Assembly (NCBI RefSeq): GCF_002846555.1 | Contig: NZ_PJMS01000001.1 | Location: 2,728,001 to 2,792,000 of the forward strand | Length of the DNA stretch: 64,000 bases | Origin: Aquimarina sp. MAR_2010_214 | GTDB lineage: Bacteria; Bacteroidota; Bacteroidia; Flavobacteriales; Flavobacteriaceae | Reading direction: 5' to 3' | Shown: positions 18,029-25,552 of the stretch, piece after piece | How positions within the stretch are numbered: position 1 is the stretch's first letter | Layout of the letters: every line of letters begins with the position of its first letter | Position numbers and translations under genes: made by a program | The notes under the pieces: generated by a model | Seen by the model: the letters and a program-made list of their open reading frames with translations, nothing else | Databases searched by the model: none | Told to the model about the DNA's origin: nothing

Positions 18029-18418
18029 ATGCTGAAAAGAGTTTTATACTATTTTCTTAAAACCAGTACACAGCATGCAGGAGATCGCTACGGTATGCAC
18101 ATGGGGTTGCTGCTGGGTGCAGGAGATCGCTACGGTATGTACATGGATTCGCTGCAGGGTGCAGGAGATCACTATGGTTTACACATGGATTCGCTGCAGG
18201 GTGCAGGAGATCGTTATGGTATGCACATGGGGTCGCTGTAGGGTGCAGGGGATCGCTATGATTTACACATGGATTCGCTGCAGGGTGTAGGGGATCGCTA
18301 TGATTTACATATGGATTCGCTGCAGGGTGCAGGGGATCGCTATGATTTACATATGGATTCGCTGCAGGGCGTAGGAAATCGCTATGGTCTATGCATGAAT
18401 CTGCTGAAGTGCGTGTAA
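18029..18418 (+). pseudogene. Repeat-peptide frame interrupted by one TAG codon
   Basis: An ATG at 18029 opens a frame with a basic/hydrophobic head (MLKRVLYYFLKTSTQ) followed by 14-residue units of the type GAGDRYGMHMDSLQ. Units 1-4 are translated before a TAG at 18239-18241, where the other units have CAG (Gln). Beyond it the same frame stays open through units 5-8 and closes at TAA 18416-18418 after GNRYGLCMNLLKCV. One C-to-T change therefore separates a 70-residue product from a 129-residue one. It could be a decaying gene, a phase or read-through switch, or a chance frame in a repeat whose length is a multiple of three. Confidence 0.45.
18077..18412 (+). repeat. 42-bp tandem repeat, eight units
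   Basis: Eight consecutive units of exactly 42 bp start at 18077, 18119, 18161, 18203, 18245, 18287, 18329 and 18371. Each unit contains GATCGCTA, ACATGG and, in most, GATTCGCTGCAGGGT. The repeat is far richer in G+C than the flanking AT-rich DNA. Units 5-7 are nearly identical, and units 1 and 8 are the most diverged, the pattern of expansion from the middle. There are no unique spacers, so it is not a CRISPR array. Confidence 0.95.
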
Positions 18419-18517
18419 ATGTTAATGTGTTGTTAATTAGTTATTTGTGGTTTGTTTTGTGAAATATTTAGCAAAGATTTTTGTTACTTATAATATCTTA
18501 AAATCTAAACCAAAATT

Positions 18518-19252
18518 ATGTTAACATCCAGTAATCTTGTTTTTCTTCACAAAGAAGAATTAATAGAGTTTTTACGCAATACAGTAGATATTTGCGAAAA
18601 AAATGATCCGGTAGCACTTCATATCCAGACAAAGGTTGACCCTTTAAGGAAAATAGTAGCTCGATTAGATGACGCTTTAATCTATGAACGCGAAAAGGAA
18701 TTTACCAAAGAACTAGATGAGCTTGACCGTCATCGTGATGAAGCCGTAACTGGCCTTCGATATGGTTTTTTGATGAACACCTATCACAAAGATGCTGAAG
18801 TAAAAGCCGCAGCCCAGTTATTATTAGATCGTATTGATAGTTATGGGGGAAGTATTGCCCGTATGAATTATGAATCAGAAAGTGCAGCTATTCATAATCT
18901 TATTAGTGATCTCGAAACAGAGCATACTTTAAAAACAGCTTTGCAAAAAGTAGAACTACAGTATTGGGCAGATCATCTTAAGGTAACCAATCAAAAATTT
19001 AGAGCATTATATGGTGATCGTATAGAAGAAGAGAGTAAACACAATAAAACGTCGTTTACCACAATCAAACCCGAAGCCATTACCGTATATACCGAATTGG
19101 TAAGCAGGATAAAAGCCTATATAGAACTCGATGAAAACAATATATATGATGTATTGCAAAGAGAATTAGCGACACTGGCAGAACGATACCAGCAAATTAT
19201 TGCCCACCGAAAAAGAAATACTACAGAAGAAACAGATCAAACAATGAGCTAG
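18518..19252 (+). CDS. DUF6261-family protein, unknown function
   Basis: A 244-residue, nearly all-helical soluble protein. The block RDEAVTGLRYGFLMNTYHKDAEVKAAAQLLLDRIDSYGG (in order, around residues 72-110), the following NYESESAAIHNLISDLE and the LQYWADHLKVTNQKFRALYGDR segment match what I recall of DUF6261, a Bacteroidota family without known function. No signal peptide is present, so it is cytosolic. It lies directly after the 42-bp repeat on the same strand, upstream of the cadherin/NHL array, and ends in a region with a dispersed palindromic repeat. Confidence 0.7.
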   Translation: MLTSSNLVFLHKEELIEFLRNTVDICEKNDPVALHIQTKVDPLRKIVARLDDALIYEREKEFTKELDELDRHRDEAVTGLRYGFLMNTYHKDAEVKAAAQLLLDRIDSYGGSIARMNYESESAAIHNLISDLETEHTLKTALQKVELQYWADHLKVTNQKFRALYGDRIEEESKHNKTSFTTIKPEAITVYTELVSRIKAYIELDENNIYDVLQRELATLAERYQQIIAHRKRNTTEETDQTMS

Positions 19253-19311
19253 AGATTAATCATTATGATCGTATAGAAGGTCTATAAATAAATTTAAGGC
19301 TAGATGTCTGT

Positions 19312-19367
19312 CTGAGCCTATCGAAGACTAATTAAATAATAATAGTATTAAACTTCGACAGGCTCAG
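19312..19367. repeat. Dispersed palindromic repeat, copy 1
   Basis: Arms CTGAGCCTATCGAAG (19312-19326) and CTTCGACAGGCTCAG (19353-19367) form an inverted repeat with a 26-bp AT-rich loop. The same right arm recurs identically at 49867-49881 with a matching left arm. Such CTGAGCnTGTCGAAG elements are scattered between genes in many marine Bacteroidota and behave like REP/BIME sequences. Confidence 0.8.
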
Positions 19368-19480
19368 TTTAACAAAGAAGAATTGACTTTCTAAAAAATG
19401 TAAATTACTACTTCACTTATATATAAGGGTATACTTCATACTATCAATAGATTACCTTATTTTACAATAGATTATTTCCA

Positions 19481-19546
19481 TTCACAAACTCAAATAGCGT
19501 TTCACAAACTCATTTGTTTGCTTCTGCGTAGTTGTCTGTATTCTTG
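19481..19546 (+). promoter_or_regulatory. LytTR-type operator and -7 box, site C (cadherin/NHL array)
   Basis: Two identical direct repeats TTCACAAACT at 19481 and 19501 lie exactly 20 bp apart, the best copy of the motif in the window. A -7 box TATTCTTG follows at 19539-19546, at the same distance as in site B and within 1 bp of site A. The reverse complement TGAGTTTGT fits eight of nine positions of the general LytTR half-site. The predicted start lies near 19551. Confidence 0.75.
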
Positions 19547-19797
19547 CCAATGATTAGTAATTCAAAAAATGAAATATGGTAAAACAACTACACCTATTTA
19601 AATATTCATATCAGAATGTATTGCATTTTTCTAAACCAAAACATAGTTATATCACTGTTTTAGTAATTGGTAACTATCTAGAAACAAAATATTCTTAAAA
19701 AACTATTAGAAGGAATCCCTTCCTTTTCTAACACGCTCAAGTATACATCGAAAACAAACATCAAAAAAAGTAACCCATAATAATGAGAAACTGTACT

Positions 19798-21459
19798 ATG
19801 AAAACAATTAAATTACTTTTGCTAGGTATAGTAATACTAGCACTATCTTGTAGTAAAGATGATGATGCTACACCACCAGTTAATAAAGCGCCAGAGATCA
19901 AGGCGCAATCCTTTACCGTATCAGAATCAGCGACAGATACAGATGTATTTGGTACCGTAAAAGCAACCGATACAGACAAAGATGCATTAAGTTATAGTAT
20001 TACCGCAAACAGTGATGATCTATTCGAGATCACAAAAGCAGGAGCACTAAGTTTGGTAGCAGGAAAAACATTAGATTTTGAAACTAAAACTACACATGAA
20101 ATCACTGTAGAAGTAACTGATGGTAAAGCCAAAGCATCTGCAAAAATAACAATTACCGTGACAGATGTAAACGAAAATCAATCACCAGTAATTGATGATC
20201 AAACATTTACAGTAGCCGAAGATGTTACAAATTCTGTTATTGATGTCGTAACAGCAACAGATCCAGAAGGAGATACATTAACCTATAGAATTAAAGATAA
20301 TGATGATAACCTATTTGATGTTGCAGGAGATGGGATACTAAGTCTTGCTCCTAATAAAGTTTTGGATTACGAATCAAGGACTAACTATGCAATTACGATA
20401 ACAGTTTCTGATGGAAATGGAGGAGAAAGTTCGGCTAGAATATATATTAAAATAACCGATGTTTTAGAATCGGGAGATGAAGCATTTAGGGTTCGTACTC
20501 TAGCAGGTAACGGAACTCATGGTTTTACAAATGGTACGGGTACATCAGCGCAGTTTTCAACTCCAATAGGAGTAGATGTTGATAGTAATGGTAATATCTA
20601 TGTAGCAGACCGAAACAATAATGTTATTCGCAAAATTACTCCGGCAGGGGTAGTGAGCACTTTTGCAGGAAGTACTTTTGGATACGCAGATGGCACGGGT
20701 ACTGCTGCAAAGTTTCATGCTCCATATGGTATTGCTATAGATGCAAATGATAATATATATGTAGGAGATTATATAAATCATCGCATTCGTAAAATTACTC
20801 CAGCAGGTGTGGTGACTACACTCGCAGGTTCTGGTGTTGTAGGTTCTGCAGATGGCACGGGTACAGCTGCACAGTTTAATGAACCTTATGGATTAGATGT
20901 AGATAGTAATGGTAATATTTATGTAGCAGACTATGGAAATAATCGTATTCGTAAAATTACTCCCGCTGGTGTAGTGACTACCCTTGCAGGAAGCTCTAGC
21001 GGCTTTGCAGATGGCACAGGTACCGCAGCCATGTTTAAAGCTCCACATGATGTTGCAGTAGATAATAATGATAACGTATATGTAACAGATGGTTTTAATC
21101 ACCGTATTCGTAAAATCACTCCGGTAGGTGTAGTTACTACGTTTGCAGGAACTAATCAAGGTTTTGCAGACGGCACAGGTACGCAAGCGAGATTTAATAC
21201 TCCAGAAGGTATAACTATTGATAATTCAGGAAATCTATATGTAACCGATAGAAGTAATCACTGTATCCGTAAGATTACATCTACTGGTGTTGTAAGTATT
21301 CTTGCTGGATCGAATGATTTTGGTTTTGTAAATGGTACCGGAGCAACAGCGCGATTCAGACAACCCGCAGGGATTACAGTAAATGCATCCGGAGTTTTTT
21401 ATGTAACAGATGAATCAAATCATAGTGTTCGTAAAATAGAACCTTTTTCAAATAATTAA
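19798..21459 (+). CDS. Cadherin/NHL beta-propeller surface lipoprotein, array copy 1
   Basis: I take the ATG at 19798 (553 residues) because it starts the lipoprotein signal ending LALSC; an ATG five codons upstream is also in frame. The cysteine is followed by SKDDD, which resembles the acidic export signal that sends Bacteroidota lipoproteins to the cell surface. Two cadherin-like repeats follow (about 25-120 and 125-225, each with FEITKAGALSL- or DYES/DFET-type calcium-ligand motifs), then six NHL repeats of about 55 residues (pattern PxGIxVDxxGNxYVAD-NHRIRKIT), enough for a closed six-bladed propeller. It is likely an adhesin or sensor of extracellular ligands. The operator upstream links it to the LytTR system. 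Confidence 0.9.
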   Translation: MKTIKLLLLGIVILALSCSKDDDATPPVNKAPEIKAQSFTVSESATDTDVFGTVKATDTDKDALSYSITANSDDLFEITKAGALSLVAGKTLDFETKTTHEITVEVTDGKAKASAKITITVTDVNENQSPVIDDQTFTVAEDVTNSVIDVVTATDPEGDTLTYRIKDNDDNLFDVAGDGILSLAPNKVLDYESRTNYAITITVSDGNGGESSARIYIKITDVLESGDEAFRVRTLAGNGTHGFTNGTGTSAQFSTPIGVDVDSNGNIYVADRNNNVIRKITPAGVVSTFAGSTFGYADGTGTAAKFHAPYGIAIDANDNIYVGDYINHRIRKITPAGVVTTLAGSGVVGSADGTGTAAQFNEPYGLDVDSNGNIYVADYGNNRIRKITPAGVVTTLAGSSSGFADGTGTAAMFKAPHDVAVDNNDNVYVTDGFNHRIRKITPVGVVTTFAGTNQGFADGTGTQARFNTPEGITIDNSGNLYVTDRSNHCIRKITSTGVVSILAGSNDFGFVNGTGATARFRQPAGITVNASGVFYVTDESNHSVRKIEPFSNN

Positions 21460-21468
21460 AAACAGAGT

Positions 21469-23373
21469 ATGAAAACAATAAAACTACTGTTGCTTTTTGT
21501 AGCAATATTGGCACTATCATGTAGTAAAGATGATGATGCAACGACCCCTCTGGTTAATAAAGCACCAGAAATTACGGCACAGTCTTTTAACGTATCAGAA
21601 TCGGCAGCAGATGCAGATGTATTTGGTACTGTAAAAGCTACCGATGCAGACAAAGATGCATTAAGTTATAGCATTACTGCAAACAGTGATGATCTATTCG
21701 AAATTACTAAAACAGGAGCACTAAGCCTGGTGGCAGGTAAGACACTTGATTTTGAAACCAAAACGACTCATGAGATTACTGTAGAAGTAACCGATGGTAA
21801 AGCCAAAGCGGCAGCAAAGATAACTATCGCGGTAGTGGATGTAGATGAAAATATGCCACCTGTTATTGCAGATCAAAGTTTTGCCGTATCAGAAAACCCA
21901 GCATTAAACGCTGTTCTGGCAACTGTAATTGCTACCGATCCTAATAATGATAACCTTACGTATACTATAGCTAATCCTGCCGGTGCTGTAGCCGAATTTG
22001 AGATGGCTGGTAATGAAATCAAACTAAAATCAGGATTTTTCGATTATGAAACGCTAACAAGTCATACCGCAACAGTTACTGTAGACGATGGTACACTTAC
22101 AGCATCTGCTCAGATTACTATTACTGTTACAGATGTAAATGAAGCTCCAACATTCCCGGATCGGAATTATACTTTTAGTCAACCAGAAGATATTGATGAT
22201 ACAGTGATCATTGCTACGGTAACGGCTACGGATCCTGAAAATGCTGCACTAACGTATTTTCTTCAGGTAAACCCTGGTAGTTTTTTTGAGATTAATAGTT
22301 CGGGAGAGATAAGCTTGGCTACAGGGAAATTTTTAGATTATGAAACAGATACCACACATACTGTAAAAGTAAAAGCTACTGCGGGTAATGCAAGTGCCAC
22401 GCAAGATATTATCATTAATGTAACTGATGTTATAGACGTAAGTGTAACATCAATAGGTACAGGTTTTGCTAATTTATATGATGATCCTACAGGAGTGGCT
22501 GTAGATGGCTCAGGAAATGTATATGTAGCAGATTTTTCTAATCATGTTATTCGTAAAATTACCCCGTCAGGAGTGATTAGTACTTATGCTGGATCTGGTA
22601 CCCCGGGTTTTGCAGATGGTAATGCTACTACAGCTCGATTTAATTTCCCTTTTGGAGTAGCTGTAGACGCAGCAGGAAATGTATATGTTGCGGATCGAAA
22701 CAATCACCGTATTCGTAAAATTACCCCTGCAAAAGTAGTAACTACTGTGGCAGGAGGTATTCAAGGTTACCTAGATGCTACAGGTACAGGAGCACGATTT
22801 AATCACCCTCAAGGAGTGACAGTAGATGGCTCGGGAAATATTTATGTTGCAGATAATCAGAATCACCGTATTCGTAAAATTACTCCTGCGGGAGCGGTAT
22901 CTACTTTTGCAGGGTCTCAAGAGGGATTTGCTGATGCTACAGGTACTGGGGCTAGATTTGATAATCCTTCGGGAATAACTGTAGATACCAATGGAAACCT
23001 ATATGTAGCCGATAATCAGAATCACCGTATTCGTAAAATTACACCTGCTGCCGTGGTTACTACTTTGGCGGGTAGAGCTCTTGCTGGTTTTGTTGATGGT
23101 CCTGGTACATCAGCTAGATTTCTTAATCCTACAGGGGTAGCTGTAGATGCTTCGGGTAATGTATATGTAGCAGATAGATTAAACCAGCGTATTCGTAAGG
23201 TTACTTCTGCTGGAGTTGTATCCACTATAGCCGGCTCCATTAGTGGTTTTGCCGACGGGATCGGTACAGTTGCTAAATTTAGACACCCTTCTGGAGTAGC
23301 AGTAGATGCATCAGGAAACGTATATGTAGCCGATGAACGTAATAACCGTATCCGTAAGATCATTATTCAATAA
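21469..23373 (+). CDS. Cadherin/NHL beta-propeller surface lipoprotein, array copy 2
   Basis: A 634-residue paralogue, 9 bp behind copy 1 and so certainly co-transcribed with it. The lipoprotein signal LALSC-SKDDDA is followed by three cadherin-like repeats (about 25-120, 122-220, 225-325). The third, beginning FPDRNYTFSQPEDIDDT, is shared only with copy 3. Six NHL repeats close the protein (first DDPTGVAVDGSGNVYVADFSNH, last HPSGVAVDASGNVYVADERNN). The first cadherin repeat is almost identical to those of the other copies, whereas the propeller blades differ, which suggests diversification of ligand specificity. A long imperfect hairpin follows the stop codon. Confidence 0.9.
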   Translation: MKTIKLLLLFVAILALSCSKDDDATTPLVNKAPEITAQSFNVSESAADADVFGTVKATDADKDALSYSITANSDDLFEITKTGALSLVAGKTLDFETKTTHEITVEVTDGKAKAAAKITIAVVDVDENMPPVIADQSFAVSENPALNAVLATVIATDPNNDNLTYTIANPAGAVAEFEMAGNEIKLKSGFFDYETLTSHTATVTVDDGTLTASAQITITVTDVNEAPTFPDRNYTFSQPEDIDDTVIIATVTATDPENAALTYFLQVNPGSFFEINSSGEISLATGKFLDYETDTTHTVKVKATAGNASATQDIIINVTDVIDVSVTSIGTGFANLYDDPTGVAVDGSGNVYVADFSNHVIRKITPSGVISTYAGSGTPGFADGNATTARFNFPFGVAVDAAGNVYVADRNNHRIRKITPAKVVTTVAGGIQGYLDATGTGARFNHPQGVTVDGSGNIYVADNQNHRIRKITPAGAVSTFAGSQEGFADATGTGARFDNPSGITVDTNGNLYVADNQNHRIRKITPAAVVTTLAGRALAGFVDGPGTSARFLNPTGVAVDASGNVYVADRLNQRIRKVTSAGVVSTIAGSISGFADGIGTVAKFRHPSGVAVDASGNVYVADERNNRIRKIIIQ

Positions 23374-23392
23374 ATCAAAAAATATACGAATT

Positions 23393-23431
23393 CAATCCCT
23401 ATCTCAGGTTTTAGGACCTGAAATGGGGTTG
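23393..23431 (+). terminator. Hairpin after array copy 2
   Basis: A long imperfect inverted repeat (CAATCCCTATCTCAGGT paired with ACCTGAAATGGGGTTG) lies between copies 2 and 3. No T-run follows, so it may slow or partly end transcription, or protect the 3' end of the upstream message. Confidence 0.5.
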
Positions 23432-23479
23432 ATGATTCATAAAAACAATGATATACCCAAAGTTTAAACTATAAACAAA

Positions 23480-25456
23480 ATGAAAAATTTATCCAAAACT
23501 TTACTATTGTTTGTTATTGGCGTTGTATTAATCTTTACAAATTGTAGTAAAGATGATGATGCAACAACTTCTCCACCAGCCAATAAAGCTCCAGAAATCG
23601 CAGCACAATCTTTTAACGTATCAGAAACAGCAGCAGATGCAGATATATTTGGTACTGTAAAAGCTACCGATGCAGATAAAGATGAGTTAAGTTATAGCAT
23701 TACAGTAAATAGTGATAATCTATTCGAGATCACCAAAACAGGAGCATTAAGCCTTGTAGCAGGAAAAACATTAGATTTTGAAACCAAAACGACTCATGAG
23801 ATTACTGTTGAGGTAACCGATGGTAAAGCCAAAGCAGCTGCAAAAGTTACCATTACTGTTATCGATGAAGATGAAAATATGCCTCCTGTTATTGCTGCAC
23901 AAAGTTTTAATATAGATGAAAATAGTGCTTCATCAACCGTAATAGGTACTGTTGTAGCATCTGACCCCGATGGCGATACGCTTTTGTTTAGTATTGAATT
24001 TGTAAATCCTTCCACAAGTGCATTTCAAATATCAGATACTGGTGAAATAAGCATAGTTGCTGGGAGTAATATTGATTATGAGACACATTCGAGTTATACA
24101 ATGAAAGTAGTCGTTTCTGATAATAACCTATTGGCAAAGGCTGATGTACAAATTAATATAAACGATCTAAATGAAATACCAAGATTCCCAGATCGTAATT
24201 ATACCTTTAGTAAGGCAGAAGATATTGATGATACGGTTATGATTGCTACTGTTACTGCTACAGATCCAGATGGAGACACTTTAATTTATACGCTTAATAA
24301 CAATCCAGGAGGTCTTTTTGAAATCAATAGTGCAGGAGAAATAAGCCTGACCGCAGGAAAATCCTTGGATTATGAAACTCAAACCAGTCATACCGTAACG
24401 GTACAGGCAACCGATGGTGATCTTACTGCTCTACAACATGGGGTACGAATTAATGTTACAGACGTACCAGAAACATTAACCGTAACGGTAAGCACTTTTG
24501 CAGGAGGCTCTCCTGGATATGCAGATGGTATAGGTACCGCAGCAAGATTTGGTCTTCCTTCAAGAGGAGCTGTAGACAGCCATGGTAACCTCTTTATTAC
24601 GGATGCAACGAATAATCGTATTCGTAAGATTACTCCAGCGGGCGTAGTCACAACTTTTGCAGGAGGTTCTCAGGGATATGCAGATGGTACAGGTAGTAAT
24701 GCAAAATTTAATTATCCATATGGTGTTGCAATAGACGCAAGTGATAATCTTTATGTAGTGGATTATAATAATAACCGTATTCGTAAAATTACTCCGGCAG
24801 GAGTAGTAACTACATTTGCAGGAGATTCTCCTGGTTCTGCAAATGGTACAGGTACATCGGCACAATTTTACTTACCCAGAGGAATTGCAATTGATACTTC
24901 TGGAAATCTTTATGTTTCTGACTATGGTAATAATCGTATTCGCAAAATTACTCCGGCAAGGGTAGTTACTACTCTTGCAGGAGGTAATCAAGGATATGCA
25001 GATGGTACAGGTTTTGGAGCAAAGTTTCATCTCCCATCAGGAATAGTGGTAGCCAATAACGGAGATATATATGTAAGTGATAGTGGTAATAATCGTATTC
25101 GTAAAGTTACTCCTACAGGGACAGTAACTACTCTTGCAGGTAATGGTACTTCTGGTTTTGCAGATGGTACAGGTACTGCAGCAATGTTTAGTTCTCCTCG
25201 GGATATTACTATAGATGCAAATAATAAGCTCTATGTAGCAGATTTTGGTAATCGTCGAGTTCGTGAAGTTACAACCAGTGGAGCAGTAACTACTATTGCA
25301 GGTACTGGATCTACAGGTTCTGCAAATGGTAATGGTACAACTGCAACATTTTATTCGCTTGTTGGTATTACTTCAGCTGGTTCTGGGGTTTTTTATGCTA
25401 TGGATCAAGGAAATAATCGTATTCGTAAAGTTGTTGCGACATATACTTACCCTTAA
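23480..25456 (+). CDS. Cadherin/NHL beta-propeller surface lipoprotein, array copy 3
   Basis: A 658-residue paralogue. Its lipoprotein signal (MKNLSKTLLLFVIGVVLIFTNC-SKDDDA) differs from copies 1 and 2 but is shared with copy 4. Three cadherin-like repeats cover about 30-325, with DPDGDTL motifs for calcium, and six NHL repeats run from LPSRGAVDSHGNLFITD to the end. The final blade is degenerate (SLVGITSAGSGVFYAMDQGNN), as in copy 4. About 70 bp of upstream leader is also shared with copy 4, so the duplication unit included the intergenic sequence. Function as in copy 1: probable surface adhesin or sensor. Confidence 0.9.
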   Translation: MKNLSKTLLLFVIGVVLIFTNCSKDDDATTSPPANKAPEIAAQSFNVSETAADADIFGTVKATDADKDELSYSITVNSDNLFEITKTGALSLVAGKTLDFETKTTHEITVEVTDGKAKAAAKVTITVIDEDENMPPVIAAQSFNIDENSASSTVIGTVVASDPDGDTLLFSIEFVNPSTSAFQISDTGEISIVAGSNIDYETHSSYTMKVVVSDNNLLAKADVQININDLNEIPRFPDRNYTFSKAEDIDDTVMIATVTATDPDGDTLIYTLNNNPGGLFEINSAGEISLTAGKSLDYETQTSHTVTVQATDGDLTALQHGVRINVTDVPETLTVTVSTFAGGSPGYADGIGTAARFGLPSRGAVDSHGNLFITDATNNRIRKITPAGVVTTFAGGSQGYADGTGSNAKFNYPYGVAIDASDNLYVVDYNNNRIRKITPAGVVTTFAGDSPGSANGTGTSAQFYLPRGIAIDTSGNLYVSDYGNNRIRKITPARVVTTLAGGNQGYADGTGFGAKFHLPSGIVVANNGDIYVSDSGNNRIRKVTPTGTVTTLAGNGTSGFADGTGTAAMFSSPRDITIDANNKLYVADFGNRRVREVTTSGAVTTIAGTGSTGSANGNGTTATFYSLVGITSAGSGVFYAMDQGNNRIRKVVATYTYP

Positions 25457-25467
25457 AATTATTAATG

Positions 25468-25505
25468 CAACTCCACCCTAGATTTTAAGATCTAGGGTGG
25501 AGTTG
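25468..25505 (+). terminator. Perfect 16-bp hairpin after array copy 3
   Basis: CAACTCCACCCTAGAT (25468-25483) and ATCTAGGGTGGAGTTG (25490-25505) form a perfect 16-bp stem with a 6-base loop, 12 bp after the stop codon. A U-tract is missing. Its position matches the hairpins after copies 2 and 4, though the stem sequence is different. Confidence 0.65.
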
Positions 25506-25552
25506 ATGTTTAAAAGAACAATGATATATCCAAAATTTAAACAATAAACAAA

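Larger units (their letters stand above)
19253..19797. other. Intergenic region before the cadherin/NHL array
   Basis: About 545 bp. In order it holds a dispersed palindromic repeat (19312-19367), the LytTR-type operator and -7 box C (19481-19546), and a predicted leader of about 250 bases ahead of the first lipoprotein gene. A 40-codon frame at 19576-19698 has no features of a real protein. Confidence 0.6.

Noticed and set aside
18075..18290. Second open frame (+2) through the 42-bp repeat, Cys/Trp-rich
   Set aside because: It ends at a stop within unit 6, whereas the +1 frame spans all eight units with one stop. All frames repeat because 42 is a multiple of three.
18077..18412. CRISPR-like array
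   Set aside because: The 42-bp units are contiguous, with no unique spacers and no cas genes.
19576..19698. 40-codon frame in the leader of the first lipoprotein
   Set aside because: No signal peptide, motif or conserved layout; it lies in the predicted leader and looks like chance.
20557..24865. Long antisense open frames inside the lipoprotein array (rich in Cys, Ile and Tyr or in Ala/Ser)
   Set aside because: They are mirror images of the repeated NHL and cadherin codons, appear in each copy and have no start signals or sensible composition.
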